Shown: positions 1 to 5,451 of the stretch, piece after piece
Numbering within the stretch: the first letter of the stretch is position 1
Layout of the letters: each line of letters opens with the position of its first letter
Source of the DNA: an uncultured Christensenella sp.
GTDB taxonomy: Bacteria; Bacillota; Clostridia; Christensenellales; UBA1242
Reading direction: 5' to 3'
NCBI GenBank assembly: GCA_949293925.1
Contig: CASFFI010000033.1
Location: 1-7,637, forward strand
Length of the DNA stretch: 7,637 bases
The notes under the pieces: generated by a model
What the model saw: the letters and a program-made list of their open reading frames with translations, nothing else
Told to the model about the DNA's origin: nothing
The model's database searches: none
Program-made: the position numbers and the translations under genes

Positions 1-567
1 GATAATTTAAAAAAGTCCATTGTGGTTAGTACAAAACTAGTTGATAGGGGACAAGACGAAGTTTTTGTTCACGAGGGCGAAGAATATCTAGGTAAAGTTT
101 TTAGAGTTTATCCAAAATATGCAATTGTATTTTTGTCAAATGGTGTGAGAGCAAAGTTAAGTGTAGCTGATTACTCTTATGACCATATTGACGACCTCAC
201 TGCAGTATTAAAAGAAGGCGAACAGTTAAAATTTAAAATTATAAAAACAAATGCGGACAATTCAAGGACAGAAGTAGGAGTAAAACAATTATTTATAGAC
301 CCAGCAATTCAAAAATTAGAAGAATTGAAAATAGGGCAAAGAATAATGGGAAAAGTTGTCAAGGTTTTACCTAACGGAGCAGTATTTGAACTAGATAATG
401 GACTTAATGCTTTTGCTTACACTAAAGACAATACGGACAGAGCAAATGTTGAAACTCACTACTTATACAAATTGGGTAAAAGTTATGAAACAGAGATTTC
501 AAATATCAACAAGTTGTCAAAAAAGATTACAGTCATAACCAATTTTGAATTGAATAAAAAAGACTAA
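1..567 (+). CDS. S1-domain RNA-binding protein, 3' part of gene (5' end outside window)
   Basis: The reading frame is open to the left edge, and 188 residues are visible before a TAA stop. A GTG at 22 could be read as a start but has no Shine-Dalgarno site, and the frame continues upstream of it, so I treat the gene as 5'-truncated by the window. Two S1/OB-fold-like domains are visible at about residues 28-97 and 112-179 of the visible part. Each opens with a G-K-V strand (YLGKVFRVYPKYAIVFL; IMGKVVKVLPNGAVFEL) followed by a glycine turn. The first visible residues (KKSIVVS) resemble the closing strand of an earlier S1 domain, as in the KIVLS linkers of ribosomal protein S1, so the full protein probably has three or more domains. 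The expected role is RNA binding, perhaps as a divergent S1-like protein in translation or RNA turnover. The exact identity is not determined. It converges on the next gene, and no clear terminator hairpin was seen between them. Confidence 0.7.
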   Translation, partial: DNLKKSIVVSTKLVDRGQDEVFVHEGEEYLGKVFRVYPKYAIVFLSNGVRAKLSVADYSYDHIDDLTAVLKEGEQLKFKIIKTNADNSRTEVGVKQLFIDPAIQKLEELKIGQRIMGKVVKVLPNGAVFELDNGLNAFAYTKDNTDRANVETHYLYKLGKSYETEISNINKLSKKITVITNFELNKKD

Positions 568-588
568 TTATATCATCAAGTAAACATT

Positions 589-1131
589 TTAATATAAAAG
601 TTTATAAAGATTTTTATTAAAAATAACTTTTTTTAGATAATTTTTCGTTTCTTTATACGGAATATTATCTAATTTTTTTCCGTCTTTTGAATATGATTCA
701 TTTTTAAGCCAAGAACGCACAACTGTTTCTCCAGCATTATATGAAGCAATTACTAAATAGTCATCTAAAAATTTTGTTTTTAAATATTTTAGATAATAAC
801 AGCCTATCAAAATGTTTGTTTCATAATCTTTTAAGTTAATATTGTCTATATTTAAATTATAAAAATTATTCATATATTCAGCAGTTGACGGCAAAATTTG
901 CATAAGGCCAATTGCGCCTTTATTAGATACAGCATCTGACACCCATTTGCTTTCTACATAAATTATACTTTTTACTAAATTTTTATCTAGATTCAACTCA
1001 TCTGAAACAGTTGAGATAAAATTACTATATTTGTTTTTCCTAGTTAAATATAAAAAACTTGTGCTGATTAATATTAAGAACATTAATATTAAAAAAACAG
1101 TTATTATAATAAAAAAAATTTTTTTTCTCAT
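589..1131 (-). CDS. Membrane-anchored lytic transglycosylase, SLT (goose-lysozyme-like) domain
   Basis: This 180-residue protein should cleave the MurNAc-GlcNAc bond of peptidoglycan non-hydrolytically, giving 1,6-anhydro-MurNAc ends, while tethered outside the membrane. Residues 1-4 are basic and 5-29 form one hydrophobic segment, a signal anchor with no lipobox cysteine. The SLT domain fills about residues 35-175. The catalytic glutamate is E60 in the VESKW motif. Other family motifs are GAIGLMQILPSTA (72-84), ASYNAGE (129-135) and the closing IPYKETKNYLKKV stretch. The length is typical of small Bacillota enzymes that carry only the SLT domain. The ATG at 1131 is the natural start because it places the basic residues directly before the membrane segment, although no clear Shine-Dalgarno site precedes it. 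A sigma-70-type promoter lies 27 bases upstream. Bacillota relatives often sit beside coaE, but here the gene stands alone. Confidence 0.9.
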   Translation of the reverse strand: MRKKIFFIIITVFLILMFLILISTSFLYLTRKNKYSNFISTVSDELNLDKNLVKSIIYVESKWVSDAVSNKGAIGLMQILPSTAEYMNNFYNLNIDNINLKDYETNILIGCYYLKYLKTKFLDDYLVIASYNAGETVVRSWLKNESYSKDGKKLDNIPYKETKNYLKKVIFNKNLYKLLY

Positions 1132-1591
1132 TTTAATTATTATATTTATATTTATTAATTATATACAATAATAAAACTCGGAATGTCAAAAGAGTAATGT
1201 AAAATACAATTTGTAGTGTTAAAAAATATAAAATAAAATTAAACTGGTAGCATTATAAGTATAGTTATGTCTATCTTTTAGTACAAAGCGTTTTAAGTTT
1301 ATTAAATATAAATAACAATGCCATAAAGTATTTTAAATTAATAAGTACTAATATCTATTTATAAGTTAAGCGGTAATTAAATTTTATTAAGTATTTAACA
1401 AGTAAAATTAGTGATTTTATTAATAAAATAATATATTAAAAATTGAATATAAACATCCATAAACTTATTTTAATTTAATCTTCATATTTACTTCATTTTT
1501 CACATTTAATTCAAATTTATAATTAATTCAATTTTCATATTAAAGCAATCTTTATATTTTTTAATTTTTATGAAAATTATCTTTATATTAT
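1132..1591. other. 460-base AT-rich non-coding stretch
   Basis: No convincing coding frame, RNA gene or strong terminator is visible here. The left end holds the promoter of the lytic transglycosylase. The right end, just after the dinB stop, carries scattered copies of an AATCTTYATATT-like motif, described separately. A perfect 16-base palindrome (ATTTTATTAATAAAAT, 1414-1429) is present but is compatible with chance in DNA this AT-rich. dinB transcription may fade out here or read into the transglycosylase gene; the sequence does not settle which. Confidence 0.6.
1158..1189 (-). promoter_or_regulatory. Sigma-70-type promoter for the lytic transglycosylase
   Basis: Read on the minus strand, a perfect -35 TTGACA (plus-strand 1184-1189) is followed after 18 bases by TATATA (1160-1165), overlapping TATAAT (1158-1163, spacer 20). 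The predicted transcript start is near 1152, about 20 bases before the ATG at 1131. The position directly upstream of a leftward gene and the exact -35 support it. The background is AT-rich, so the -10 match alone would carry little weight. Confidence 0.6.
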
Positions 1592-1603
1592 TTAATCTTC
1601 ATA
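1473..1603. repeat. Degenerate direct repeats overlapping the 3' end of dinB
   Basis: ATTTAATCTTCATA occurs exactly at 1473-1486 and again at 1590-1603. The second copy contains the dinB stop codon and the last codons (YED). Related imperfect copies (AATYTTYATATT) lie near 1529, 1547 and 1578. Read in the dinB direction, the distal copy spells K-Y-E-D-stop-like sequence. It could be an old 3'-end duplication or slippage product, or low-complexity coincidence. Confidence 0.35.
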
Positions 1604-2785
1604 CTTTTTGTCAGGGAAGAATATAGCGTCTTCACCATATTTAGATTTTAGTTCATCAATCGCTTTTGATAGATTTTGGCGTTTTCTTTCATCGTCAAAA
1701 ATGCTAAGTTGCAAGTTTTTGTCATCTATTAAACCACTTACACTTACTCGAATTGCTCTAATTGAATTAAATCCATCATTTTTTAATTCATAATTTTCAA
1801 ATATTCGAATTGCATACCTTGCTATTTGCTCTGTGCTAGAAAATGGAATGTTAAAACTTTTTTGTTCGCCATAATGCGAAAAATCAGAAAATTTTATTCC
1901 TAAATGTACAGTTTTAGCAAGTTTGTTCTTTTCTCGAAGGCGAGTAGATACCATAGTCGAAAGTTTATATATTAGTGCGGAAACTTCTTGTTTGGTTGTC
2001 AAATCTTTTGGGGTAGTAAGGCCATTGCCAACACTTTTAACTTCGTGCTCGTCATATTTTGAAACAATATCATCATTTTCACCGCTTACCATATCGTGAA
2101 GTTTTGTTCCATTTATTCCAAATCTTGCTTTTAATAAATCTGCATTGTAGTTGTATAAGTCGAACAAAGTATTTATATTCATTTTTTTTAGTACTTGTTC
2201 TGTACGTTTTCCAACAAAAATCATATCACTAATCTTTAATTTTTTTAAAAACTCTATATGATTGTCCCTTGAAATTTCAACAAGACCACTAGGCTTTATC
2301 ATATCACTACCAAGCTTTGCAAGTGTTTTTGAAAAGGATACCCCAATGGAAACTGTTAAACCTAATTCATTATAAATTCTATTTTGTATTTCAATTGCTA
2401 ACTGTTTAGGTGTCTTTTTAAAGTATTTTAAACTCTCGCTAAGATCAAGCCAACACTCATCTAATCCCATACTTTCAATTTTGTCTGTATAAGTTAAATA
2501 AATTTCTTTTGCACGCATACTAAATTCTTCATATTTGTCATAGTGTGGGGCAACACATATAAGTTGCGGACATTTTGTTTTTGCAGTGTATATTGTTTCA
2601 GCAGTTTTTATACCGTACGCCTTTGCTAAATAATTTTTTGCCAAAATTACACCACTACGCTTTAATGGATTGCCACTAACAGCAACAGGAAAGCCTTTAA
2701 GTGCAGGGTTTAACACGCACTCAACAGAGGCAAAAAAATTGTTCATATCAACGTGAAAAATAATTTTATCAGTGTCCTTATACAT
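1592..2785 (-). CDS. dinB: DNA polymerase IV, Y-family translesion polymerase
   Basis: The 397-residue protein is an error-prone DNA polymerase that extends mismatched ends and bypasses lesions without proofreading. The metal-binding carboxylates are D13 in FHVDMNNFFASVE (10-22) and D109/E110 in MGLDECWLD (106-114). Between them is the fingers motif with R43 and Y52. The palm continues in LTVSIGVSFSKTLAKLGSD, and helix-hairpin-helix (thumb) and little-finger regions follow. Near the C-terminus, QLSIF (359-363) matches the QLxLF beta-clamp-binding pentapeptide, so it probably docks on the sliding clamp. The frame stays open to an ATG at 2866, but I start at the ATG at 2785. There the Pol IV N-terminus begins normally and AAAGAGGA precedes it at good spacing, whereas the 27 extra residues look like untranslated AT-rich sequence. 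An SOS box overlaps the -35 of its promoter, so LexA repression with induction by DNA damage is inferred. Confidence 0.95.
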   Translation of the reverse strand: MYKDTDKIIFHVDMNNFFASVECVLNPALKGFPVAVSGNPLKRSGVILAKNYLAKAYGIKTAETIYTAKTKCPQLICVAPHYDKYEEFSMRAKEIYLTYTDKIESMGLDECWLDLSESLKYFKKTPKQLAIEIQNRIYNELGLTVSIGVSFSKTLAKLGSDMIKPSGLVEISRDNHIEFLKKLKISDMIFVGKRTEQVLKKMNINTLFDLYNYNADLLKARFGINGTKLHDMVSGENDDIVSKYDEHEVKSVGNGLTTPKDLTTKQEVSALIYKLSTMVSTRLREKNKLAKTVHLGIKFSDFSHYGEQKSFNIPFSSTEQIARYAIRIFENYELKNDGFNSIRAIRVSVSGLIDDKNLQLSIFDDERKRQNLSKAIDELKSKYGEDAIFFPDKKYED

Positions 2786-2789
2786 AAAT

Positions 2790-2798
2790 ATCCTCTTT
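2790..2798 (-). promoter_or_regulatory. Ribosome binding site that fixes the dinB start
   Basis: On the minus strand AAAGAGGAT lies 4 bases before the ATG at 2785. It supports that start over the in-frame ATG at 2866, which lacks a comparable purine-rich site. Confidence 0.7.
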
Positions 2799-2806
2799 AT
2801 ATTATT

Positions 2807-2835
2807 TTGACAGTTGAAATTAGTTTTGATATAAT
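2807..2835 (+). promoter_or_regulatory. Perfect consensus promoter for the rightward operon with engB
   Basis: TTGACA (2807-2812), a 17-base spacer and TATAAT (2830-2835) give an exact housekeeping-sigma consensus, improved by an extended -10 (TGA directly before TATAAT). The predicted start is near 2842, giving an untranslated leader of about 88 bases before the ATG at 2930. The SOS box falls within this leader, downstream of the start. Confidence 0.8.
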
Positions 2836-2864
2836 AACAAAAAAGAATACTAAATTTCACAAAC

Positions 2865-2893
2865 AAAGTAACATAAAACGCTCATTTTGTCAA
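2865..2893 (-). promoter_or_regulatory. Likely dinB promoter, -35 overlapping the SOS box
   Basis: On the minus strand TTGACA (plus 2888-2893) is followed after 17 bases by TACTTT (2865-2870), preceded by TGT, an extended -10 that could compensate for a poor hexamer. The last three bases of the SOS-box half-site lie in the -35. The predicted start is near 2858, leaving a leader of about 70 bases. The -35 is certain by sequence; the -10 is weak. Confidence 0.5.
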
Positions 2894-2904
2894 ACATTTG
2901 TTCG
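2891..2904. promoter_or_regulatory. SOS (LexA/DinR) box
   Basis: CAAACATTTGTTCG matches the Gram-positive LexA operator (CGAAC-N4-GTTCG) at nine of the ten half-site bases; the one deviation is A for G at the second base. It sits between dinB and the divergent operon and overlaps the -35 of the likely dinB promoter. LexA binding there should block dinB and might also impede transcripts from the rightward promoter, whose start is about 50 bases to the left. dinB is a classical SOS gene, which supports the call. Confidence 0.75.
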
Positions 2905-2929
2905 ATATTTTGATTTAAAAGGTAAAAAT

Positions 2930-3664
2930 ATGATATTAGAAAATGTAAAAACATTAGAAAATTTTAAGCCACATACTGAAAATTTGCCTAATATTAGTGA
3001 AAATAAGTTAGATTGTAATGGTAAAGTCTTGCATCATAAATTGTACAATATAACAGATTTTAAAGACAAAATTGAAGTTATTACAATTGATATTATAAAT
3101 AATATTATTGATGAAGAAGAAATTTCAAAAATAATAAAAAAGTGCAAAAAAGAAAATATTGCAATTTTACTAAACTTAAGTTCTAGTTTGGAAGAGGTAG
3201 GAGTGTGTGATAAAAGGTTCAATATGACCCCTATAAAACTGATAGAAGAGTTAGGGCTTTTTGAAGTAAAAGTGATTATAAAAAATGCACTTTATCTAGA
3301 TAAACTTGACTATAAAATCTTAAATCTGTACGACGTGTTAATGCTATATGATGATTTCATAGATGATGTAAAAACACCTTGTATCCCACCAATTGCAACA
3401 TTATTATATCATAATATTAGTGTTTGTATAAACTCAAATACACCATATATAGCGTGTGTGTTGATTAAAACTATGCAAGACTATTATATGGGTGAATATG
3501 ATAGTATTACATATTCTAAGTGTTTAAAAATGTTTGGAGAAAATTATGCAAAATTTTTTAATATTAAAAGAGATTTTGTTTTAAACAACAATTCAAAATA
3601 TTTGTCAATTCGTGAATTTTTGTTAAATTCAAATAAATCAGACAGGGAGGAATTATGGCATTAA
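2930..3664 (+). CDS. Degenerate amidohydrolase-like protein, probably without catalytic activity
   Basis: The 244-residue protein of uncertain function starts at the ATG at 2930, which has AAAAGG seven bases upstream. An in-frame ATG at 2753 would run through the promoter and SOS box and into dinB, so I reject it. By eye it follows the order of metal-dependent amidohydrolases (MtaD/SsnA/cytosine-deaminase type). Residues 1-13 (ILENVKTLEN) resemble the first strand. KLDCNGKVLHHKLYN (26-40) resembles the IDAKGKLVLPGLVNTH turn. Residues 63-90 resemble the strand before the H-x-S-E loop, and TPIKLIEELGLFEVKVII (100-117) the TPVEYLDELGLL region. CIPPIATLLYHNISVCINSN (151-170) resembles GIAPV..LL.AGVNVALGTD. 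The metal ligands are gone: HxH is replaced near ITD (41-43), the mid His by LNLSS, the AH by KN (118-119), and the Asp by N168. About 150 to 200 residues of the usual 400-450 are missing, mainly between residues 44 and 62. No signal or membrane segment is seen. It overlaps engB by 10 bases, so the two are cotranscribed and probably translationally coupled. The frame is intact, which argues against a recent pseudogene. Confidence 0.55.
   Translation: MILENVKTLENFKPHTENLPNISENKLDCNGKVLHHKLYNITDFKDKIEVITIDIINNIIDEEEISKIIKKCKKENIAILLNLSSSLEEVGVCDKRFNMTPIKLIEELGLFEVKVIIKNALYLDKLDYKILNLYDVLMLYDDFIDDVKTPCIPPIATLLYHNISVCINSNTPYIACVLIKTMQDYYMGEYDSITYSKCLKMFGENYAKFFNIKRDFVLNNNSKYLSIREFLLNSNKSDREELWH
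3645..3650 (+). promoter_or_regulatory. Strong ribosome binding site of engB inside the upstream gene
   Basis: GGGAGG ends four bases before the ATG at 3655 and lies within the last codons of the preceding gene (Arg-Glu-Glu). It defines the engB start and indicates translational coupling through the 10-base overlap. Confidence 0.75.
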
Positions 3665-4284
3665 TAAATTTTAAATTTATAAAAAGTGCGAGTAAGAAAA
3701 ATGAATTTTTAGATAGTGTTCTTCCACAAATTGCAGTGGTTGGCAGAAGTAATGTAGGTAAAAGTTCGCTTATAAATTTGCTTGCTAACAATAAAAAAAT
3801 GGCAAAAACTTCATCTACTCCAGGGAGAACTAGACTTGTTAATTATTTTAATGTAAACAATGAATTTTTACTTGTAGATTTGCCAGGATATGGTTATGCT
3901 GCGGCTTCAAAATCTGAAAAAAATAATTGGGATAAAATGCTTGATGACTATTTTGAAGCAAATACTAATTATGTTGCTGATGACAATGGAGAACTTGTTT
4001 TAGACCTCGAAAAATCAAACTTAAAATTAGTTTTGGTTTTAATAGATAGTAGGCGAGAACCAACTAATTTAGATATGTTTATGTGCGAATATTTATCTTT
4101 AAGAGAAATTCCTTTTATCGTTGCAATGACCAAATCTGATAAATTATCGCGAACTGATTTGAATAACTCAAAAAATAAAATTTCTAAAATTCTAAAATTA
4201 AACCTTGATAGAATAGTCGTAACAAGTGCTAATAAAAAAATTGGAAGCGCAGAATTGGAAAATTCAATAAGAAGTAAATTGTAA
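3655..4284 (+). CDS. engB: Ribosome-biogenesis GTP-binding protein EngB (YsxC/YihA)
   Basis: This 209-residue GTPase of the TrmE-Era-EngA-YihA class, known in Bacillus and E. coli to be needed for late large-subunit (50S) assembly, acts in the cytoplasm. All G motifs are visible: G1 GRSNVGKSS (30-38), switch I with TSSTPGRTRLVNYF (52-65), G3 DLPGYGYA (75-82), G4 TKSD (159-162) and G5 TSA (190-192). The length is slightly above the usual 190-200, mainly from an acidic insertion of roughly 15 residues (NYVADDNGELVLDLEKSN, 105-122) between the switch II helix and the next strand, where Bacillus YsxC has a short turn. The ATG at 3655 is fixed by GGGAGG. It follows the amidohydrolase-like gene with a 10-base overlap and shares its consensus promoter at 2807-2835. 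In many Bacillota engB lies by lon or clpX; that context is absent here. Confidence 0.95.
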   Translation: MALINFKFIKSASKKNEFLDSVLPQIAVVGRSNVGKSSLINLLANNKKMAKTSSTPGRTRLVNYFNVNNEFLLVDLPGYGYAAASKSEKNNWDKMLDDYFEANTNYVADDNGELVLDLEKSNLKLVLVLIDSRREPTNLDMFMCEYLSLREIPFIVAMTKSDKLSRTDLNNSKNKISKILKLNLDRIVVTSANKKIGSAELENSIRSKL

Positions 4285-4353
4285 ATGCATTTTAGGGTAT
4301 AGAGTTTGAGATCTACTAGATTTAGGATATTTTTTAAAATATTCATACAATTA

Positions 4354-4382
4354 TTGACAAAACTTAAGAATTATTATATATT
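4354..4382 (+). promoter_or_regulatory. Near-consensus promoter for the unknown gene at 4401
   Basis: TTGACA (4354-4359), a 17-base spacer and TATATT (4377-4382, five of six) lie just upstream of the ATG at 4401. The predicted start is near 4389, giving a leader of only about 12 bases that still contains AAAAGGAC as ribosome binding site. It shows that the gene is expressed independently of engB. Confidence 0.7.
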
Positions 4383-4400
4383 TAACAAAAGGACAATTTT

Positions 4401-5192
4401 ATGGCTAGTATTTTTAGAAGACTTTATGATAAATTTATGATTAAAAGTAAAAATTTAGATTTACTTAGACGATATGGACAGGCATCTGCAAACAATAGTA
4501 TGTTAGTGATAAATATGTACCATACAAATAGTCCACTTGCTGAAGTTTGTCGTGAAAAATCAATGTTGCATGGAAAAAATCCTAATGATTTTGATTCTTG
4601 CCGTTTTGAAAAAAATGAAAATGGACTTTATCTAGTTGTAAAATCCAAAATGCCTCAAGGGAAGTTTTATGAGGAAAGTGATGTTTATGACAGAGAAAGT
4701 TTAAATCAATTAAAATCTAATTTCGTTGAAAACAAAAAACAAATTTTTAGTGCTGAGTTGCTAAAATGGTTAAAAAACATTGACCCTAAATACGATTTAA
4801 ATATAAATCCGATTAAAACTTGTTTTTGTTTAAGTTATTACTTGGCGAATATAATTAACGATATTAAATCAGGTAAAATTTCATATAAAGAAGATGAAAA
4901 AGATAGAGGACAAAACGGAGTTTATAAATTTATACCTTATTATACAAATTTAATAAAAGCGCTATCTAATCTAAGCTTTATAGTTTCTTATTTTAAAGGT
5001 ACAAAAGTATTAGAGGATGTTATACCAGTTTTATCAGAAAATTATTTTAAATTATACACTAGTACTTATGATCCTAATTATAGAGGGAGAAAAGTGACCT
5101 CGATTGAAGGACTTGAACAGATTGAAGATGAAAGACTTGAACAGATTGAAGATGAAAGACGAGAAGATTTTGTAAAAGAAGTTAATTTATAA
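4401..5192 (+). CDS. Protein of unknown function with C-terminal acidic octapeptide repeat
   Basis: I do not recognise the family of this 263-residue protein. It has no signal peptide or membrane segment, so a cytoplasmic location is inferred. The N-terminus is basic and amphipathic (FRRLYDKFMIKSKNLDLLRR, 5-24). A central part is rich in Lys, Asn and aromatic residues, with four cysteines in all: C50 and C67, then a C-F-C pair (TCFCLSYYLANIINDI) leading into a helix-like stretch. Near the end the octapeptide LEQIEDER is repeated exactly (238-245, 246-253), followed by REDFVKEVNL. This gives a highly charged tail that may be helical or coiled-coil. The start has AAAAGGAC seven bases upstream and a near-consensus promoter at 4354-4382. 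The codon and base composition resemble the neighbours, so there is no sign of recent transfer. It lies between engB and def in the same orientation, but its own promoter and a 259-base gap to def suggest it is monocistronic. Confidence 0.75.
   Translation: MASIFRRLYDKFMIKSKNLDLLRRYGQASANNSMLVINMYHTNSPLAEVCREKSMLHGKNPNDFDSCRFEKNENGLYLVVKSKMPQGKFYEESDVYDRESLNQLKSNFVENKKQIFSAELLKWLKNIDPKYDLNINPIKTCFCLSYYLANIINDIKSGKISYKEDEKDRGQNGVYKFIPYYTNLIKALSNLSFIVSYFKGTKVLEDVIPVLSENYFKLYTSTYDPNYRGRKVTSIEGLEQIEDERLEQIEDERREDFVKEVNL
5111..5158 (+). repeat. Two exact 24-base tandem repeats inside the unknown gene
   Basis: The unit beginning ACTTGAACAGATTGAAGATG and ending AAAG occurs at 5111-5134 and 5135-5158 without a mismatch. 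It is a multiple of three, so each copy adds LEQIEDER in frame. The identity at synonymous positions indicates recent duplication by slippage or unequal exchange, and copy number may vary between strains. Confidence 0.9.
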
Positions 5193-5308
5193 ATCTTTAA
5201 TTTTTCTGTAATTTAAACACTGAATGTTCTTGTATTAAATATTTAATAATAATTTTTCGATATCATCAATAAACTACGATATTAATTATAATTATAAATT
5301 AAATTACA

Positions 5309-5397
5309 TTGATACAATTTAATATAATTGATACAATTTAATATATTTGACAATTTAATATATTTGACAAATTAATATATTTGACAAATTAATATAT
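5309..5397. repeat. Five-unit tandem array with TTGAYA boxes upstream of def
   Basis: The units are TTGATACAATTTAATATAA (5309-5327), TTGATACAATTTAATATAT (5328-5346), TTGACAATTTAATATAT (5347-5363), and TTGACAAATTAATATAT twice (5364-5380, 5381-5397). The first two are 19 bases long and the last three 17; the difference is loss of TA within TTGATACAA. A decayed sixth unit may follow (TTAAACTATGTAATATGT). The last three units contain a consensus -35 hexamer, so the array may provide alternative -35 elements or an iterated regulator site for def-fmt-rlmN. There are no unique spacers, so it is not a CRISPR. Confidence 0.85.
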
Positions 5398-5410
5398 GTT
5401 AAACTATGTA
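5381..5410 (+). promoter_or_regulatory. Possible def promoter using the last repeat unit as -35
   Basis: TTGACA of the last unit (5381-5386) is followed after 18 bases by TATGTA (5405-5410), only three of six bases of a -10 consensus. It is the best-placed candidate before def but weak. Other units with TAATAT boxes about 20 bases downstream are alternatives. Confidence 0.3.
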
Positions 5411-5451
5411 ATATGTAAAATGTTTTTAAATAAAGTTTCAAAGGAGAAATT

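Noticed and set aside
22..24. GTG at 22 as the start of the S1-domain gene
   Set aside because: No ribosome binding site precedes it, the frame is open upstream to the window edge, and the preceding residues continue an S1-type closing strand.
1261..1325. Short minus-strand open frame of 17 codons in the spacer
   Set aside because: It has no ribosome site, no conserved feature and a length expected by chance.
1414..1429. Perfect 16-base palindrome ATTTTATTAATAAAAT
   Set aside because: It is all A/T in a very AT-rich spacer, where such palindromes are expected by chance, and it is not positioned at a promoter.
1608..1793. 61-codon open frame on the plus strand inside dinB
   Set aside because: It is antisense to well-conserved Pol IV sequence, has no ribosome site and shows no recognisable domain.
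2786..2866. Upstream extension of dinB to the ATG at 2866
   Set aside because: The added 27 residues are unlike any Pol IV N-terminus, and the ATG at 2785 has a proper AAAGAGGA site. The extension also covers the region of the divergent promoter.
2753..2929. Upstream extension of the amidohydrolase-like gene to the ATG at 2753
   Set aside because: It would run antisense into dinB and through the consensus promoter and SOS box. The ATG at 2930 has a ribosome site and begins with the expected first strand.
4331..4345. Possible terminator hairpin after engB (GATATTTTTTAAAATATTC region)
   Set aside because: The stem is pure A/T with a loop of about two bases and no following U-run, so it would not form a stable intrinsic terminator.
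3969..4346. 125-codon open frame on the minus strand over engB
   Set aside because: It is antisense to a complete GTPase gene with all G motifs, and its product is a low-complexity Leu/Ile/Ser-rich string typical of shadow frames in AT-rich DNA.
5233..5248. Perfect 16-base palindrome TATTAAATATTTAATA as an operator
   Set aside because: It is all A/T and not placed relative to a recognisable promoter, so chance cannot be excluded.
5309..5397. CRISPR array
   Set aside because: The units are directly adjacent and only 17-19 bases long, with no unique spacers and no cas genes.
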